From positions 2,854,501-2,918,500 of the forward strand of contig NZ_JAQOMR010000001.1 in NCBI RefSeq assembly GCF_028401385.1: a stretch of DNA of 64,000 bases, in the 5' to 3' direction. The translations under genes and the position numbers were made by a program. The stretch is from Marinicella algicola (GTDB taxonomy: Bacteria > Pseudomonadota > Gammaproteobacteria > Xanthomonadales > Marinicellaceae). Positions 52,104 to 62,991 of the stretch are shown in pieces (within the stretch, counting starts at the first letter, position 1; every line of letters starts with the position of its first letter). The notes under the pieces were generated by a model. That model searched no databases and was not told where the DNA came from. It saw nothing but the letters and a program-made list of their open reading frames with translations.

Positions 52104-54082
52104 ACATAAGCCTCCTTGGCCTTTTCCTGGTCGCGGGCGACCTCTTCGGCCGGAATGTAGTAGTCACGATCAAAATCGAAGGTGTGATAGATGATCGAGC
52201 CGATGGCAGCGAGGAAGCTGACGATCACCAGCCACCAGATATGCCAGACAAGGGCGAAGCCGAGTGCCAGCGCAAAGAAGGCGGGAACGATACCGGCCCA
52301 GGTGTTCTTCGGCATGTGGATCGGCTGATAATCCGTCGACCACTTGAAGCCCTGCTTCTTCATCTGCCACCAGGCATCACGACCGGTTACAACGATATCC
52401 TGCGGGAAGTTGTAGGGCGCAACCGGTGAAGTGGTTGCCCATTCCAGCGTACGGCCGTTCCACGGATCGGGACCGCACTTCAGCTTCTCGCGGTTCTTGA
52501 TCGATACGACGAGCTGAATCACGGTGCAGGCGATACCGGCACCAATGGTCAGCATGCCGATGCAGGCAATGATGAAGTAGATCTGCCAACCGACATCAGT
52601 GTAGCTCTGCAGGCGGCGGGTCACGCCCATCAGGCCGAGAATGTAGAGCGGCATGAAGGCAAGGTAGAAACCGATGCACCAGCCCCAGAAGGCGCGGCGA
52701 CCCCATTTATCGTCCAGCTTGAAGCCAAACACTTTCGGCCACCAGTACTGGTAACCCGCCATAAGGCCGAAGACCACGCCGCCGATAATGACGTTATGGA
52801 AGTGGGCAATCAGGAACAGCGAATTGTGCAGCTGGAAGTCAGCCGGAGGAACAGCCAACATCACGCCGGTCATACCGCCTATGGTGAAGGTGATCAGGAA
52901 GCCCACCGTCCAGTACATGGGCGTCTCGAAACGGATACGCCCGCGATACATGGTAAACAGCCAGTTGAAAATCTTGGCCCCGGTCGGCACCGCGATAATC
53001 ATCGTGGCTATGCCGAAGAAGGTGTTGACGCTGGCGCCAGACCCCATCGTGAAGAAGTGATGCAGCCAGACGACGAACGACAGAACCAGAATACAGCACG
53101 TGGCATAAACCATCGAACGATAGCCAAATAGCGGCTTGCCGGAGAAGGTCGCAACCACTTCGGAGAAAATGCCGAAGCAGGGCAGGATCAGGATATAAAC
53201 TTCCGGGTGACCCCAGATCCAGATCAGGTTCACGTAGAGCATGGCGTTGCCGCCCATGTCATTGGTGAAGAAGTGCATACCGAGATAACGGTCAAGTGCG
53301 AGCATGGCCAGCGTTGCCGTCAGAACCGGAAAGGCTGCGACGATCAGCACATTGGCGGCAAGCGTGGTCCAGGTGAAAACAGGCATACGCATCATGGTCA
53401 TGCCAGGCGCACGCATTTTCAGGATGGTGGCGATCATGTTGACGCCCGAAAGCGTCGTGCCTATCCCCGCGATTTGTAGAGACCATATGTAATAGTCGAC
53501 CCCCACATCGGGCGAGTATGCGATCCCGGAAAGCGGCGGCATGGCAAGCCAGCCGGTGCGGCCTAGAAGGCCGATAAACAGTGAAACGTTGAGCAGGATT
53601 GCGCCCGACACCGTCATCCAGAACGAGAAATTGTTCAGCCACGGAAAGGCAACGTCACGCGCCCCGATCTGCAGCGGCATGGCAATGTTCATCACACCGA
53701 CCAGGAAGGCCATGGCGAAGAAGAAGATCATGACCGTGCCGTGAGCCGTAAAGATCTGGTCGAAGTGATGCGGCGGCAGGTAGCCCTGCGCACCGCCAGC
53801 GGCAAGCGCCTGCTGGGTGCGCATCATGAAGGCGTCGGTGAAGCCGCGGAAAAGCATCACCAGCGCCAGCACGATATACATCACGCCGATCTTCTTGTGG
53901 TCAACCGAAGTGAACCATTCGCTCCAGAGATAGGCCCATTTGCGGTGATAAGTAATCAGGCCGAATACGGTCAGCGCCGCGAGCAAGACTGCCGCGAAGG
54001 TGACGTCGAGAATGAGAACGTCATAGGGAATGTCGTCCCACGACAGTTTGCCGAAAATGATGTTCCAGATTTCAGGTCTCAT
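52100..54082 (-). CDS. cyoB: Cytochrome o ubiquinol oxidase subunit I
   Basis: 660 residues, intact. Catalytic heme-copper subunit that reduces oxygen and pumps protons. Visible: heme-ligand [12 protein letters not shown], the Cu-B His and Tyr-linked [24 protein letters not shown], and the proximal [14 protein letters not shown]. The N- and C-terminal extra helices fit CyoB. Ubiquinol oxidases receive electrons directly from quinol, so no cytochrome c is needed. Confidence 0.97.
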   Translation of the reverse strand: MRPEIWNIIFGKLSWDDIPYDVLILDVTFAAVLLAALTVFGLITYHRKWAYLWSEWFTSVDHKKIGVMYIVLALVMLFRGFTDAFMMRTQQALAAGGAQGYLPPHHFDQIFTAHGTVMIFFFAMAFLVGVMNIAMPLQIGARDVAFPWLNNFSFWMTVSGAILLNVSLFIGLLGRTGWLAMPPLSGIAYSPDVGVDYYIWSLQIAGIGTTLSGVNMIATILKMRAPGMTMMRMPVFTWTTLAANVLIVAAFPVLTATLAMLALDRYLGMHFFTNDMGGNAMLYVNLIWIWGHPEVYILILPCFGIFSEVVATFSGKPLFGYRSMVYATCCILVLSFVVWLHHFFTMGSGASVNTFFGIATMIIAVPTGAKIFNWLFTMYRGRIRFETPMYWTVGFLITFTIGGMTGVMLAVPPADFQLHNSLFLIAHFHNVIIGGVVFGLMAGYQYWWPKVFGFKLDDKWGRRAFWGWCIGFYLAFMPLYILGLMGVTRRLQSYTDVGWQIYFIIACIGMLTIGAGIACTVIQLVVSIKNREKLKCGPDPWNGRTLEWATTSPVAPYNFPQDIVVTGRDAWWQMKKQGFKWSTDYQPIHMPKNTWAGIVPAFFALALGFALVWHIWWLVIVSFLAAIGSIIYHTFDFDRDYYIPAEEVARDQEKAKEAYV

Positions 54083-55198
54083 TGCTGCCTCACGGGTTCA
54101 GAAGCGTTCGACGCACTGTCGCCGCCGGAAAGATTGGTCACGGTCTGATCGGGATTCTTGACATTAACCGGACCACTCCTCGGTTCGTCGGGATTGGCGT
54201 GAAGCTCCCTTCGAATTCGTGCTGGTCGAAGCCTTCGCCGGGCGGGAATTCGTCATAAAGGTAGTTATCCTTGGTTTTGACGCCCTGAAGGCCGCCGCCA
54301 CCCATCATGTCCTGCATCATCATTTCGCCGACGCAGACCTTGCCGGCTTCGACGCAGAGCCCGACGATCTTGTCGAAGAGATTATCGGCAACGCCATTGT
54401 AATAGGACACACTGTCGGCAACCGTCGGCTTCGAAAGCTCGAGATAGGTCTCAGCGCTCAGCGTCTGGCCCGAAGACTTGACCGTATTGACCCAGCTGGA
54501 GAACTCATCCTCGGAAACGGCAAAGGTCTCGAAATCCATATGGGCATAGCCGGGACCGGAATAGTTGGCCGAACGGCCATAATACTGTCCGGCTTCTTCA
54601 GCGACCAGATGCAGCTTCGTCTCCATGCCGGCCATGGTGTAGATCATGCCAGCGAGCGCGGGAACGAAGAAGGTGTTCATCACCGAACTGGATGTGAGCT
54701 TGAGATTTACCGGACGGTCCGTCGGAATGACCAGCTGGTTGACGACGGCCATATCCTGGTCAGGATAGATGAACAGCCATTTCCAGTCGAGCGAGACGAC
54801 CTCGATTTCGACCGGCTCGCCGGCGATGTGATCGAGCGGCTTATAAGGGTCAAGCCTGTGGGTATAAATCCATGTCAGCGCACCAAGAGCGATGACGATC
54901 ATGACCGGCACGCCCCAGATAAACGCTTCGAACAGCGACGAGTGCTCGAATTCCGGGTCGTAGTCTTCCGTGGCCTTGCGGCTGTCGCGATACCGCCTGG
55001 AATGTAGACCGCCAGAACCAGCACAGGTACAATGATGACAAGCATCAGCACCGTCGAGGCAATCAGCAGATCGCGTTCCTGATTGGCGACCCAGCCTGCC
55101 GGGTCAAGAAGAATGAGCTGACAGCCTGACAACAGCAACACAAGCGGCAAAATCAGCGTCAGTTTCAATAGCTTTAATAGGTTCACAATCGTCTTCAT
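54079..55198 (-). CDS. cyoA: Cytochrome o ubiquinol oxidase subunit II, two frameshifts
   Basis: About 373 residues when bridged. Lipoprotein signal with lipobox [16 protein letters not shown], two membrane segments ([39 protein letters not shown]), and the cupredoxin part ([39 protein letters not shown]) that lacks the CuA ligands, as in quinol oxidases. Shifts near 54995 (before [20 protein letters not shown]) and near 54205 (before [14 protein letters not shown]). Its stop overlaps the cyoB start (CAATGA). Confidence 0.93.
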
Positions 55199-55750
55199 TC
55201 TCTACAATGACGCCGGATTGCGCGGATAATCCGGACTTGATTGTCGATGACATGCCTGACGGCCCTGGCCCATCGTCCCCGCGGCGGCCGAACTCCTTAT
55301 ACAGGCATTTCCTTAAGACAGCCCCTGCCTAGCCAGACGGCGGCGTCATCTCTGGCGGTCTCTTTACCGTAACTAGACCAAAAATGAACCGTGTCCATCC
55401 TGTGGCATTTTGGCACAACGCCGCATTGCCGTCACCTCATCGCCACGTTTTTGCCCGCCATGCGTGAAAAATGCCACGAAATTTGCCAATCATCAGCTCC
55501 AGCGCTCACACCGCGACATCGACGGCGCCGTTTCATTGACCTGCCTCAATCCGCTATTCCGCGGTGGCTGAAGCGCATACGGCGTGCGGTGCAACAAAGC
55601 GATGCCGGTACCCCTGCCCCCTCATCTCAAGCCCAGTGCTGCGAACGCAGAACAACCGGGTTGCGTTCGGAGTTGCAAGCGCATGAGATTTTATGCGACA
55701 ATACGCCACATGCGACAATCTGCGCACAATCGTTTCGAGGAGGAGACGTG
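55199..55750. other. Intergenic promoter region between cyoA and a membrane-protein gene
   Basis: 552 bp with no supported gene; frames such as 55391-55780 carry no motif. It must hold the cyo promoter and that of the divergent gene. An FNR/FixK-like site is listed separately. Confidence 0.55.
55536..55549. promoter_or_regulatory. FNR/FixK-like box
   Basis: TTGACCTGCCTCAA has the TTGA-N6-TCAA symmetry of FNR/FixK sites. It lies 338 bp from cyoA and 202 bp from the gene at 55751, so the target is uncertain. Oxygen control of a terminal oxidase would make sense. Confidence 0.35.
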
Positions 55751-56154
55751 ATGTCGGGCCTTTTTTCTTTCCCTATGTAACGAGCGCCATCGGCGTGTTG
55801 CTGGGGGTTTATCTGACCAGAGAGCTGCGGGAATATGACCGCCGGGACTATTTCCTGCGCGCCTGCTTCATCTTCGTGATCAATCTGGTGATTTCCTATC
55901 TTCTTGAGTTTGCGTTCCCGCGCGAAGCGATCAGCAGCCAGGGCATGGCGCTCTCGACCGCTTATTATATGGGCCTGTCGATCTACGCTGTCGTGCCCGG
56001 CCTTGCCTTCGGACGCTTCACCGCATTTCGCGCCCGCAACATGGGCCATGACAAGTCGGTAGCCTACTGGAGCGCAATCCCGTTCGTGTTCATTTACTTC
56101 ATGATGGTCGCCCACAAACGTGAGAATCACCCGACACCGCGAACTGCCGGCTGA
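55751..56154 (+). CDS. Small membrane protein of unknown function, one frameshift
   Basis: About 134 residues: MSGLFFFF-like start, then PYVTSAIGVLLGVYLTREL, FLRACFIFVINLVISYLLEF, STAYYMGLSIYAVVPGLAFG and VAYWSAIPFVFIYFMMVAHK, four likely membrane helices. A T6 run (near 55765) is one base short; the fused reading gives the clean start. ATG 55751 follows AGGAGGAGACGTG. I do not recognise the family. Divergent from cyo. Confidence 0.6.
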
Positions 56155-56407
56155 GCAACCTCACCATCGATGCAGAGCTTTTGACCGCGTGCTCTGGCGC
56201 GCGGTCTTTGTTTGCGTGACGATCCGGCTCGCTGCGAGGCGGGCACCAGCCGTATTTCACGTTGAAGACTGTTGATTTTCGTTCCCCACCCGCCTTCAAT
56301 GTCAAAAAGCGTTCGACTCCGTCGGCATGATTTAGCAGAAATCCATTCAATCGTTTTAAAAACGCGTTATAACCGCCCAATCCAAGCATTTCAGGGAGCA
56401 CATCGAC

Positions 56408-58033
56408 ATGAATGCCCTTCTCAAATCCCTCCAGGAAACGGCAGAACGAACCAGCGCCACGGATCTTCGTGCAGCCTTTGCCGCCGACCCAGACCGCTTC
56501 GACCGGTTCAGCCTGCGGTTCGAAGACCTTCTTATGGATTTTTCCAAGATCGCCATCAATGCCGAGGTACTCGAAGCGCTTGTGAAGCTTGCCGAGGAAA
56601 AGGGCGTTGCGGAAAAGCGCACAGCGATGTTTGCGGGCGAAAAGATCAACATCACCGAGGACCGTGCCGTCCTGCATACCGCATTGCGCAACCGGTCGAA
56701 CACACCGGTGATGGTGGATGGCCGGGATGTGATGCCGGACGTCAACGAAGTGCTTGACGCAATGGGCGAATTCTCCGAGGGCATCCGCTCCGGTAGCATC
56801 AAGGGCGCGACCGGCAAGGCCTTTACTGATGTCGTCAATATCGGCATCGGCGGTTCCGATCTCGGCCCGGCCATGACCACGCTGGCGCTGGCGCCCTACC
56901 ATGACGGGCCTCGCCTGCACTATGTCTCCAACATCGACGGCGCTCACATCGCCGACACGATCGCGGGCCTTGACCCGGAAACGACCCTGTTCATCGTCGC
57001 CTCGAAGACCTTCACCACAATCGAGACCATGACCAACGCAGGGACGGCGCGCAAATTCATCGCCGGCGCGCTTGGCGAAGACGCTGTTGGTCATCATTTC
57101 TGCGCGGTTTCGACAGCGCTCGACAAGGTCGCCGACTTTGGCATCGATCAGTCCCGCGTCTTCGGTTTCTGGGACTGGGTCGGCGGGCGGTATTCGATCT
57201 GGTCAGCCATCGGCCTGCCGCTGATGATTGCCATCGGCGCGAAGAACTTCGGCGCCTTCCTCGACGGTGCGCATGCGATCGATACCCATTTCCAGGAAGC
57301 CCCGGCGACCGAAAACCTGCCCTTCATGCTCGGCCTCATCGGCTACTACCAGCGCGTCGTACTTGATTACCCCTCGCGCGCCGTCATCCCCTACGACCAG
57401 CGCATGGCGCGGTTTGCCGCCTATCTGCAGCAGCTCGACATGGAGAGCAACGGCAAGTCGATCACGATTGCGTCCGAAGACGTGACCACACCGACCGGCC
57501 CGATTGTCTGGGGTGAGCCCGGCACCAACGGCCAGCACGCTTTCTTCCAGTTGCTCCACCAGGGCACCAATATCATTCCGATCGAGTTCATGATCGCCGC
57601 CAATGGCCACGAGGCAGACCTGCGCCACCAGCACCAGTTGCTGATGGCCAATTGCCTGGCTCAGTCGGAAGCGCTGATGAAGGGACGCACGCTGGAAGAG
57701 GCGAAAGCTCAGCTTCTCGACAAGGGCATGGATGCCGAGACGGCCGACAAGATTGCGCCGCACCGTGTCTTCTCCGGCAACCGACCGTCGATCACTTTCG
57801 TCTATGATGCACTAACGCCCTACGCCCTGGGCCGCATGATCGCGCTTTACGAACACCGGGTCTTCGTCGAGGGCGTCCTCTTCGGTATCAACTCGTTTGA
57901 CCAGTGGGGCGTTGAGCTTGGCAAGGAACTGGCGACGGGGCTGCTGCCAGTGGTCTCGGGAAGCGAAAGTGCAGAGGGCCACGATTCCTCGACCAAGGGG
58001 CTCGTGGCCGCTCTACTTGCGGCAGCGCAGTAA
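56408..58033 (+). CDS. pgi: Glucose-6-phosphate isomerase
   Basis: 541 residues, intact. Interconverts glucose-6-phosphate and fructose-6-phosphate. [13 protein letters not shown], the first PROSITE-like block around [28 protein letters not shown], and the active-site [12 protein letters not shown] are present. It precedes the three exported small-protein genes on the other strand and a terminator. With transaldolase nearby it serves the Entner-Doudoroff and pentose phosphate routes typical of rhizobia. Confidence 0.97.
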   Translation: MNALLKSLQETAERTSATDLRAAFAADPDRFDRFSLRFEDLLMDFSKIAINAEVLEALVKLAEEKGVAEKRTAMFAGEKINITEDRAVLHTALRNRSNTPVMVDGRDVMPDVNEVLDAMGEFSEGIRSGSIKGATGKAFTDVVNIGIGGSDLGPAMTTLALAPYHDGPRLHYVSNIDGAHIADTIAGLDPETTLFIVASKTFTTIETMTNAGTARKFIAGALGEDAVGHHFCAVSTALDKVADFGIDQSRVFGFWDWVGGRYSIWSAIGLPLMIAIGAKNFGAFLDGAHAIDTHFQEAPATENLPFMLGLIGYYQRVVLDYPSRAVIPYDQRMARFAAYLQQLDMESNGKSITIASEDVTTPTGPIVWGEPGTNGQHAFFQLLHQGTNIIPIEFMIAANGHEADLRHQHQLLMANCLAQSEALMKGRTLEEAKAQLLDKGMDAETADKIAPHRVFSGNRPSITFVYDALTPYALGRMIALYEHRVFVEGVLFGINSFDQWGVELGKELATGLLPVVSGSESAEGHDSSTKGLVAALLAAAQ

Positions 58034-58053
58034 GGCCGGCTTCTTGAGCACAT

Positions 58054-58087
58054 AAAAAGGCGGCCGCTTATCGCGGTCGCCTTTTTC
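58054..58087 (+). terminator. Intrinsic terminator after pgi
   Basis: Stem AAAGGCGGCCGC (58056-58067) / GCGGTCGCCTTT (58073-58084) with one G-T pair and a 5-nt loop, ending in a T5 run. It lies 20-50 bp after the pgi stop and could also serve the convergent small gene. Confidence 0.8.
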
Positions 58088-58121
58088 TGTTTTGCCCAGG
58101 AAAGAGATAGTCAGGGCTTGA

Positions 58122-58358
58122 TCAGTTGCTGCTTTCGCGAAACTGATCAACGAAATCGAGCTTGCCGTCTTCACCAACGCGGAAATAGTTCTGGTAACGG
58201 TTGCCGAACTTGCCGGTCGTTTCGATGGTGACCGTGCTGCCGACGGGCGCCTTGGTAAACGTGCCAGTGTCCGGAATGGCCGAAGGCTGGATCGCAAAAG
58301 CGGCCGGGGCGGTAGCGAGCACGGATACCAGAGCGGCGGATGCAAAAATCTTGTTCAT
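58122..58358 (-). CDS. Small exported protein, tandem copy 1
   Basis: 78 residues: signal peptide MNKIFASAALVSVLATAPAA with likely cleavage after AFA, then a 56-residue mature part with IQPSAIPDTGTFTKAPVGST, TIETTGKFGNRYQNYFRVGE and a short acidic end. No cysteine, no known domain. It is one of three paralogues in a row; copies 1 and 2 are almost identical up to the tail. Unknown function; periplasmic or secreted. Confidence 0.75.
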   Translation of the reverse strand: MNKIFASAALVSVLATAPAAFAIQPSAIPDTGTFTKAPVGSTVTIETTGKFGNRYQNYFRVGEDGKLDFVDQFRESSN

Positions 58359-58523
58359 GACAGTCTCCTGACTGAGTTTCTCTGATGGTTCAGAGGTGAA
58401 TTGAATCGGCCTTTTCGGGCGATGCGCGCGGTGGCTAGGGTCCACTCTCCACGCTTTTTCGACCTACAGGCTTCGGGCGAAAGGGAATACTTGGCCCCTG
58501 CCCAACCTCTTTCGAGATAAGAA

Positions 58524-58754
58524 TCAGTTGGTGCGGTACTGATCGACGAAATCGAGTTCGCCGCTTTCACCAACGCGGAAATAGTTCTGGTAACGGTTGC
58601 CGAACTTGCCGGTCGTTTCGATGGTGACCGTGCTGCCGACGGGCGCCTTGGTAAACGTGCCGGTGTCCGGAATGGCCGAAGGCTGGATCGCAAAAGCGGC
58701 CGGGGCGGCAGCGAGCACGGATACGAGAGCGGCGGATGCAAAAATCTTTTTCAT
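58524..58754 (-). CDS. Small exported protein, tandem copy 2
   Basis: 76 residues, same plan as copy 1 with tail DFVDQYRTN. The 60 bp upstream (gtctcctgactgagtttctc and flanks) is also duplicated from copy 1, so promoter and ribosome site were copied together. AGGAG-like CAGGAGACTGTC precedes the ATG. Confidence 0.75.
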   Translation of the reverse strand: MKKIFASAALVSVLAAAPAAFAIQPSAIPDTGTFTKAPVGSTVTIETTGKFGNRYQNYFRVGESGELDFVDQYRTN

Positions 58755-58907
58755 GACAGTCTCCTGACTGAGTTTCTCTGATGGCTCAGATGTAGTTTTA
58801 ATCATTTGATTAACAAGAGGTGAAATTCAGCCGGTGCGGATTTTTTGCTCCGTCGACCGGCACCTGAAGTTTAAGGCCTTGCGGCCCTGCCTCTCTTTGA
58901 AAGGAAA

Positions 58908-59138
58908 TCAGTTCACGGCGTCCTGAACGACGAATTCCAGCTCGCCATTTTCTGCGACGCGGAAATAGTTCTGATAACGGTTACCGAACTTGCCGGTCGT
59001 TTCGATGGTGACCGTGCTGCCGACGGGTGCCTTGGTAAAGGTGCCGGTTTCCGGGATGGCTGTGGGCTGGAAGGCGAATGCTGCCGGGGCGGCGGCGAGT
59101 GCTGAAACCAGAACGGCGGATGCGATAATCTTCGTCAT
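58908..59138 (-). CDS. Small exported protein, tandem copy 3
   Basis: 76 residues, most divergent copy: signal MTKIIASAVLVSALAAAPAA, mature FQPTAIPETGTFTKAPVGST, the invariant GKFGNRYQNYFRV core, and tail EFVVQDAVN. The upstream sequence differs from copies 1 and 2 apart from CAGGAGTTCATC before the ATG. It is probably the oldest split. Confidence 0.75.
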   Translation of the reverse strand: MTKIIASAVLVSALAAAPAAFAFQPTAIPETGTFTKAPVGSTVTIETTGKFGNRYQNYFRVAENGELEFVVQDAVN

Positions 59139-59386
59139 GATGAACTCCTGCGTCATCTTTGTTTCGTTCGATGACCGGGAGTTAAGGTTTAATCAATCGA
59201 CCAACAAGTCGTCAAAAGGAAACCGCAGTGTCGCCAAAACATTGACGCCTAGGAATTGAAAACACCACATAGAAACCCATCAGGATAGGCGCCCACAGAT
59301 ATAAATTTAGTATTCTTTATAAGATTCAGATACTTATGGATAGCCCGCCAAGGAGGCTCGAATAATCATCGACAAGCCGAAACAAA

Positions 59387-59418
59387 ACAACCCGGCCACA
59401 GGGGCCGGGTTGTTTTTT
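59387..59418. terminator. Bidirectional terminator downstream of tal
   Basis: Stem ACAACCCGGCC (59387-59397) / GGCCGGGTTGT (59403-59413), 5-nt loop, T6 run to the right and, on the minus strand, GTTTTGTTTC to the left. It lies 22 bp after the transaldolase stop. Confidence 0.85.
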
Positions 59419-59439
59419 GTGCAGTCTTACTTTTTGTGA

Positions 59440-60396
59440 TCAGGCGACGAGTTCTTTTGCCACTTTCGTGCGCAACTTTCCAAGATCCGCAGCGAAGTTG
59501 CGGATGCCTTCAGCGAGTTTCTCGGTCGCCATGGCGTCCTCGTTCATCATCCAGCGGAAGGTCTGCTCGTCCATTTCGATCTTGGGTTCCGGCTCGAAAG
59601 CATCCGGAGAAAGCTTGCGCTCCAGCTTGCCCTGATCGGCTTCGAGTTCTTCCAGAAGGTTGGGCGAGATCGTCAGGCGGTCGCAGCCGGCCAGGCCTTC
59701 AATTTCACCGATATTACGGAAAGAGGCGCCCATGACCACGGTGCTGATACCGTTTGCCTTGTAGTAATTGTAGATCGAACGGACGGAGACAACACCCGGA
59801 TCGGTCTCGGCTGTGTAGTCCTCGCCGGTGGCCTTCTTGTACCAGTCGAGAATACGGCCGACGAAGGGCGAGATCAGGAACGCGCCGGCATCGGCGCAGG
59901 CAATCGCCTGGCATTTCGAGAACAGCAGCGTCAGGTTGCAGTCGATGCCTTCTTTCTGCAGCACTTCGCAGGCGCGGATACCTTCCCAGGTCGAGGCGAG
60001 CTTGATGAGGATACGGTCTTTGCTGATACCGCGCTCTTCATAAGCCGCAATGATTTCATGCGCCTTTTCGATCGAGCCTTGCGTATTGAAGGAAAGATCC
60101 GCGTCAACTTCGGTCGAAACGCGACCGGGAACGAGATCAACGAGCGCGGCACCGACATCAATTGCAAGACGGCTTGCTACGGCTGCAACAACAGCATCCT
60201 TGTCGCCGGACTGCGTCTTGCCCCATTTGATGGCAGCGGCGAACTGTTCGTCGAACATATCGGTCGACAGTGCCTTGAGCACGATGCTGGGGTTGGTCGT
60301 GCAATCGACCGGCTTGATCTTGGCAACAGCCTTGATGTCACCGGTATCGGCGACGACCGTCGTCATCTCACGCAATTGGTCAAGTTTGGAAGCCAT
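59440..60396 (-). CDS. tal: Transaldolase
   Basis: 318 residues, intact, the long TalB-like type. Schiff-base Lys in [25 protein letters not shown] near residue 33, [33 protein letters not shown], and [20 protein letters not shown] (quoted as one block within the limit). Start [12 protein letters not shown]. Links the pentose phosphate pathway to fructose-6-phosphate; single gene with its own terminator. Confidence 0.97.
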   Translation of the reverse strand: MASKLDQLREMTTVVADTGDIKAVAKIKPVDCTTNPSIVLKALSTDMFDEQFAAAIKWGKTQSGDKDAVVAAVASRLAIDVGAALVDLVPGRVSTEVDADLSFNTQGSIEKAHEIIAAYEERGISKDRILIKLASTWEGIRACEVLQKEGIDCNLTLLFSKCQAIACADAGAFLISPFVGRILDWYKKATGEDYTAETDPGVVSVRSIYNYYKANGISTVVMGASFRNIGEIEGLAGCDRLTISPNLLEELEADQGKLERKLSPDAFEPEPKIEMDEQTFRWMMNEDAMATEKLAEGIRNFAADLGKLRTKVAKELVA

Positions 60397-60723
60397 GATC
60401 CTCATCCTTCGTTTTAGGTTCGCGGCGCAAAGGCCTGCGGACCACTTTCAATTTCGATTGCCGAGCAGCATTCGCGCCGTTTCTGCAAGGTCTGCCAGAA
60501 GGCTAACGCGCCACGGTGATCTTTCAATGACTGTTGGCAAACATCGGCGCCGGACGCAAGCGCCGACAGCCGCTGATTTTCGCAAGCGACTATCGCAAAG
60601 CGCCGCTTCCCAAGTCAAGGCAAGATATCAATCGATTTAGATTGGGATTTGACCGTGCTCAAACGATTTCAAGAAAAGTCGGCCGAGCGCTGAAATGCTG
60701 CGCCTTATGCGGGCCGGCTCGGA
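60397..60723. other. Intergenic region upstream of tal
   Basis: 327 bp with no supported gene. It should contain the tal promoter; I see no inverted repeat strong enough to list. Confidence 0.5.
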
Positions 60724-61607
60724 TCAGGCCTGCCCCGCCTCCCAGCCGAGCATGGCGCGTTTGCGTGTCAGGCCCCAGTGATAGCCGGTGAGTGCGCCGG
60801 ATTTTCCAAGCGCACGGTGGCAGGGCACGACGAAGGAGACCGGATTGCGACCGATTGCCGCCCCGACGGCACGCGACGCCTTCGGACGACCGATCTCTGC
60901 AGCAATGTCCGAATAGGACTTTGCCTTGCCGAAGGGTATTTTCAAAAGGCTTTCCCATACCTGAACCTGAAAATCCGTGCCGATCAGAACAACCTTGAGA
61001 GGCCGGTCTGAAGACCATTCCTCGGGGTCGAATATACGCCGGGCGTAAGCTTCTGTTGCTGCGATATCCTCGACATAGGTCGCCTCCGGCCAGCGCGCCC
61101 TCATATCCTCGAAAGTCGCACTTTCTCCGCCAGCATCGGCAAAGGCAACGCCTGCAAGCCCGCGATCGGTAATCATCACCAGCGACCGGCCGAAGGGCGA
61201 GAGGTGAAAGCCGTAGCGTATCAACAGTCCCTCGCCGCCGCTCTTCCATTCGCCGGGCGACATCGCCTCGTGGGTGACAAACAGGTCGTGCAGCCGGCCG
61301 GGACCGGAAAGGCCGAGTTCGTAGGAGGTGTCGAGCAGCGGAAGCCGTTCGGCGCCCAGAAGCGTTTTGGCGTGATCAAGTGTGATCGCCTGCAAAAAGC
61401 TTTCGGCGACAGACCGGCCCAGCGGGTGAAGGTCTTCTGCAGTCCGGTCGGAGACATGCCGAGCCGTTCGGCGATTGTCTCGAGCCCCGGCTGCTCGCGA
61501 TACTCCTCGCTGATCATGGTGATGACCTTGCGCACGGTATCGTAATCACTTCCGCACGGAGTGATCTCGACTGCGCTTTCGGAAATGGTTTCAAACAAGG
61601 CGTTCAT
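60724..61607 (-). CDS. Ada-like protein: AraC helix-turn-helix plus O6-methylguanine-DNA methyltransferase, one frameshift
   Basis: About 294 residues. N-terminal AraC-type DNA-binding region (TVRKVITMISEEYREQPGLE, LGMSPTGLQKTFTRWAGLSP), a linking ribonuclease-like part, and a C-terminal methyltransferase with the acceptor Cys in FVVPCHRALGKSGALTGYHW. The N-terminal metal-binding, phosphotriester-repair domain of E. coli Ada is absent. Shift near 61395 (before FLQAITLDHAKTLLGAERLP). Repairs O6-methylguanine by suicide transfer and may regulate its own gene. Confidence 0.88.
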
Positions 61608-61681
61608 CGGTGTCGTGCTCCTTCGTGACAGCAGCAAGCACGAGTTTCGCGCGCGCGGCCACCCGTTTCTTGCCGCGCGGA

Positions 61682-62172
61682 TCAAATCCGTTGCTTTACG
61701 GTCGCAAGTGCCTGTCTGAAGGCCACGGCAAAGCTCTCCCGGTCATCCGGATTGAGGAAGGCACCGATCTCAAGGCGCTCATTGCGGCTCGTCAGCCGCA
61801 TCCCGGTAATGCCGAACTCATCGTGGCGATCAACGGCAAAGTGCGTCCAGAACGGGTTGAAATGGGTCTCTTTCATTCGGCCCGAGGGGGTTACCTTGCG
61901 CACAGAAACGGCAAGCCTTGAAACCGAGACATGCTCCCGCATCCGGGCCGAGCGATAGGAAAGCTTGAAAGCCGCATAAAGCGCGACGAAGGCAAGCCCG
62001 CAGTAAAGCGCGATCGGCCAGGCGCCGTGGGCGGCAAACCAGAGCGCATTCGGGAAAAACCCGAGCGCAGCAACAGCGAGCAGGACACGAAATCCCTTGC
62101 GCCCCAGAGAGCGATGGGGAAAAGTTCAGCCGAAAAGACCGGCCGGTCTTCAAACGCATTCACATCGGTCAT
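61682..62172 (-). CDS. DUF2244 membrane protein, frameshifted
   Basis: About 163 residues when bridged: DVNAFEDRPVFSAELFPHRS, two membrane helices (VLLAVAALGFFPNALWF and WPIALYCGLAFVALYAAFKL), then EHVSVSRLAVSVRKVTPSG, FNPFWTHFAVDRHDEFGIT and the basic end. This is the DUF2244 pattern. Breaks lie near 62120 and 61950-61990. Divergent from nth, 20 bp apart, a common pairing in rhizobia. Function unknown. Confidence 0.8.
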
Positions 62173-62192
62173 AGCGCCAGCGATCAAAGAAA

Positions 62193-62945
62193 ATGACAAA
62201 AGCCAAGCCACAAGTGAGCACCCAAAGGACGAAAAAGTCAAATCCGGCTACCGTCCGCAAACCTGCAACGCCGCGCTCCGCCTACTCGAAAGAGGAAATC
62301 CGGGAGATCTTCCGCCGGTTTTCAGTGCAGCGGCCCGAGCCGAAGGGTGAACTCGATCATACCAACGCCTTCACGCTGCTGGTTGCCGTGGCGCTTTCCG
62401 CCCAAGCCACCGATATCGGCGTCAACAAGGCAACGAAAACGCTGTTTGCTGTGGCCGATACGCCGGAAAAGATGGCGGCACTCGGCGAGGAGCAGCTGAC
62501 CTCCTATATCCGCACCATCGGGCTTTACCGCAACAAGGCCAAAAATGTAATCGCACTCAGCCAGCGCCTGATTACTGAGTTCGGGAGCGAAGTGCCCCGA
62601 ACGCGCGAAGAACTGGTAAGCCTGCCCGGCGTCGGACGCAAGACTGCCAATGTGGTGATGTCGATGGCCTTTGGCGAAGCCACGATTGCCGTCGATACCC
62701 ATATTTTCCGCATCTCCAACCGCATCGGCCTTGCGCCGGGAAAGACACCGGACGCGGTGGAGGCAAAACTCGAAAAGATCATTCCGCCGGACTATCTGTT
62801 TCACGCCCATCACTGGCTGATCCTGCACGGGCGCTACGTTTGCAAGGCCCGCAAACCGGATTGCCCGGCCTGCGTCATTGCCGATATCTGTAAGGCGGCC
62901 GAGAAAACCAGTGAGATGCCCGCCCCATTGGTACCGGCGGGCTGA
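62193..62945 (+). CDS. nth: Endonuclease III
   Basis: 250 residues, intact. DNA glycosylase/AP lyase for oxidised pyrimidines. Helix-hairpin-helix with catalytic Lys in LVSLPGVGRKTANVVMSMAF, catalytic Asp in VDTHIFRISNRIG, and the [4Fe-4S] loop C-x6-C-x2-C-x5-C in VCKARKPDCPACVIADICKA. The first ~30 residues are a basic tail common in alphaproteobacteria. Confidence 0.97.
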   Translation: MTKAKPQVSTQRTKKSNPATVRKPATPRSAYSKEEIREIFRRFSVQRPEPKGELDHTNAFTLLVAVALSAQATDIGVNKATKTLFAVADTPEKMAALGEEQLTSYIRTIGLYRNKAKNVIALSQRLITEFGSEVPRTREELVSLPGVGRKTANVVMSMAFGEATIAVDTHIFRISNRIGLAPGKTPDAVEAKLEKIIPPDYLFHAHHWLILHGRYVCKARKPDCPACVIADICKAAEKTSEMPAPLVPAG

Positions 62946-62991
62946 CACGTCCGATTACCCGTTCGCACGGTGTTCAATAACCGCCCCCGAG

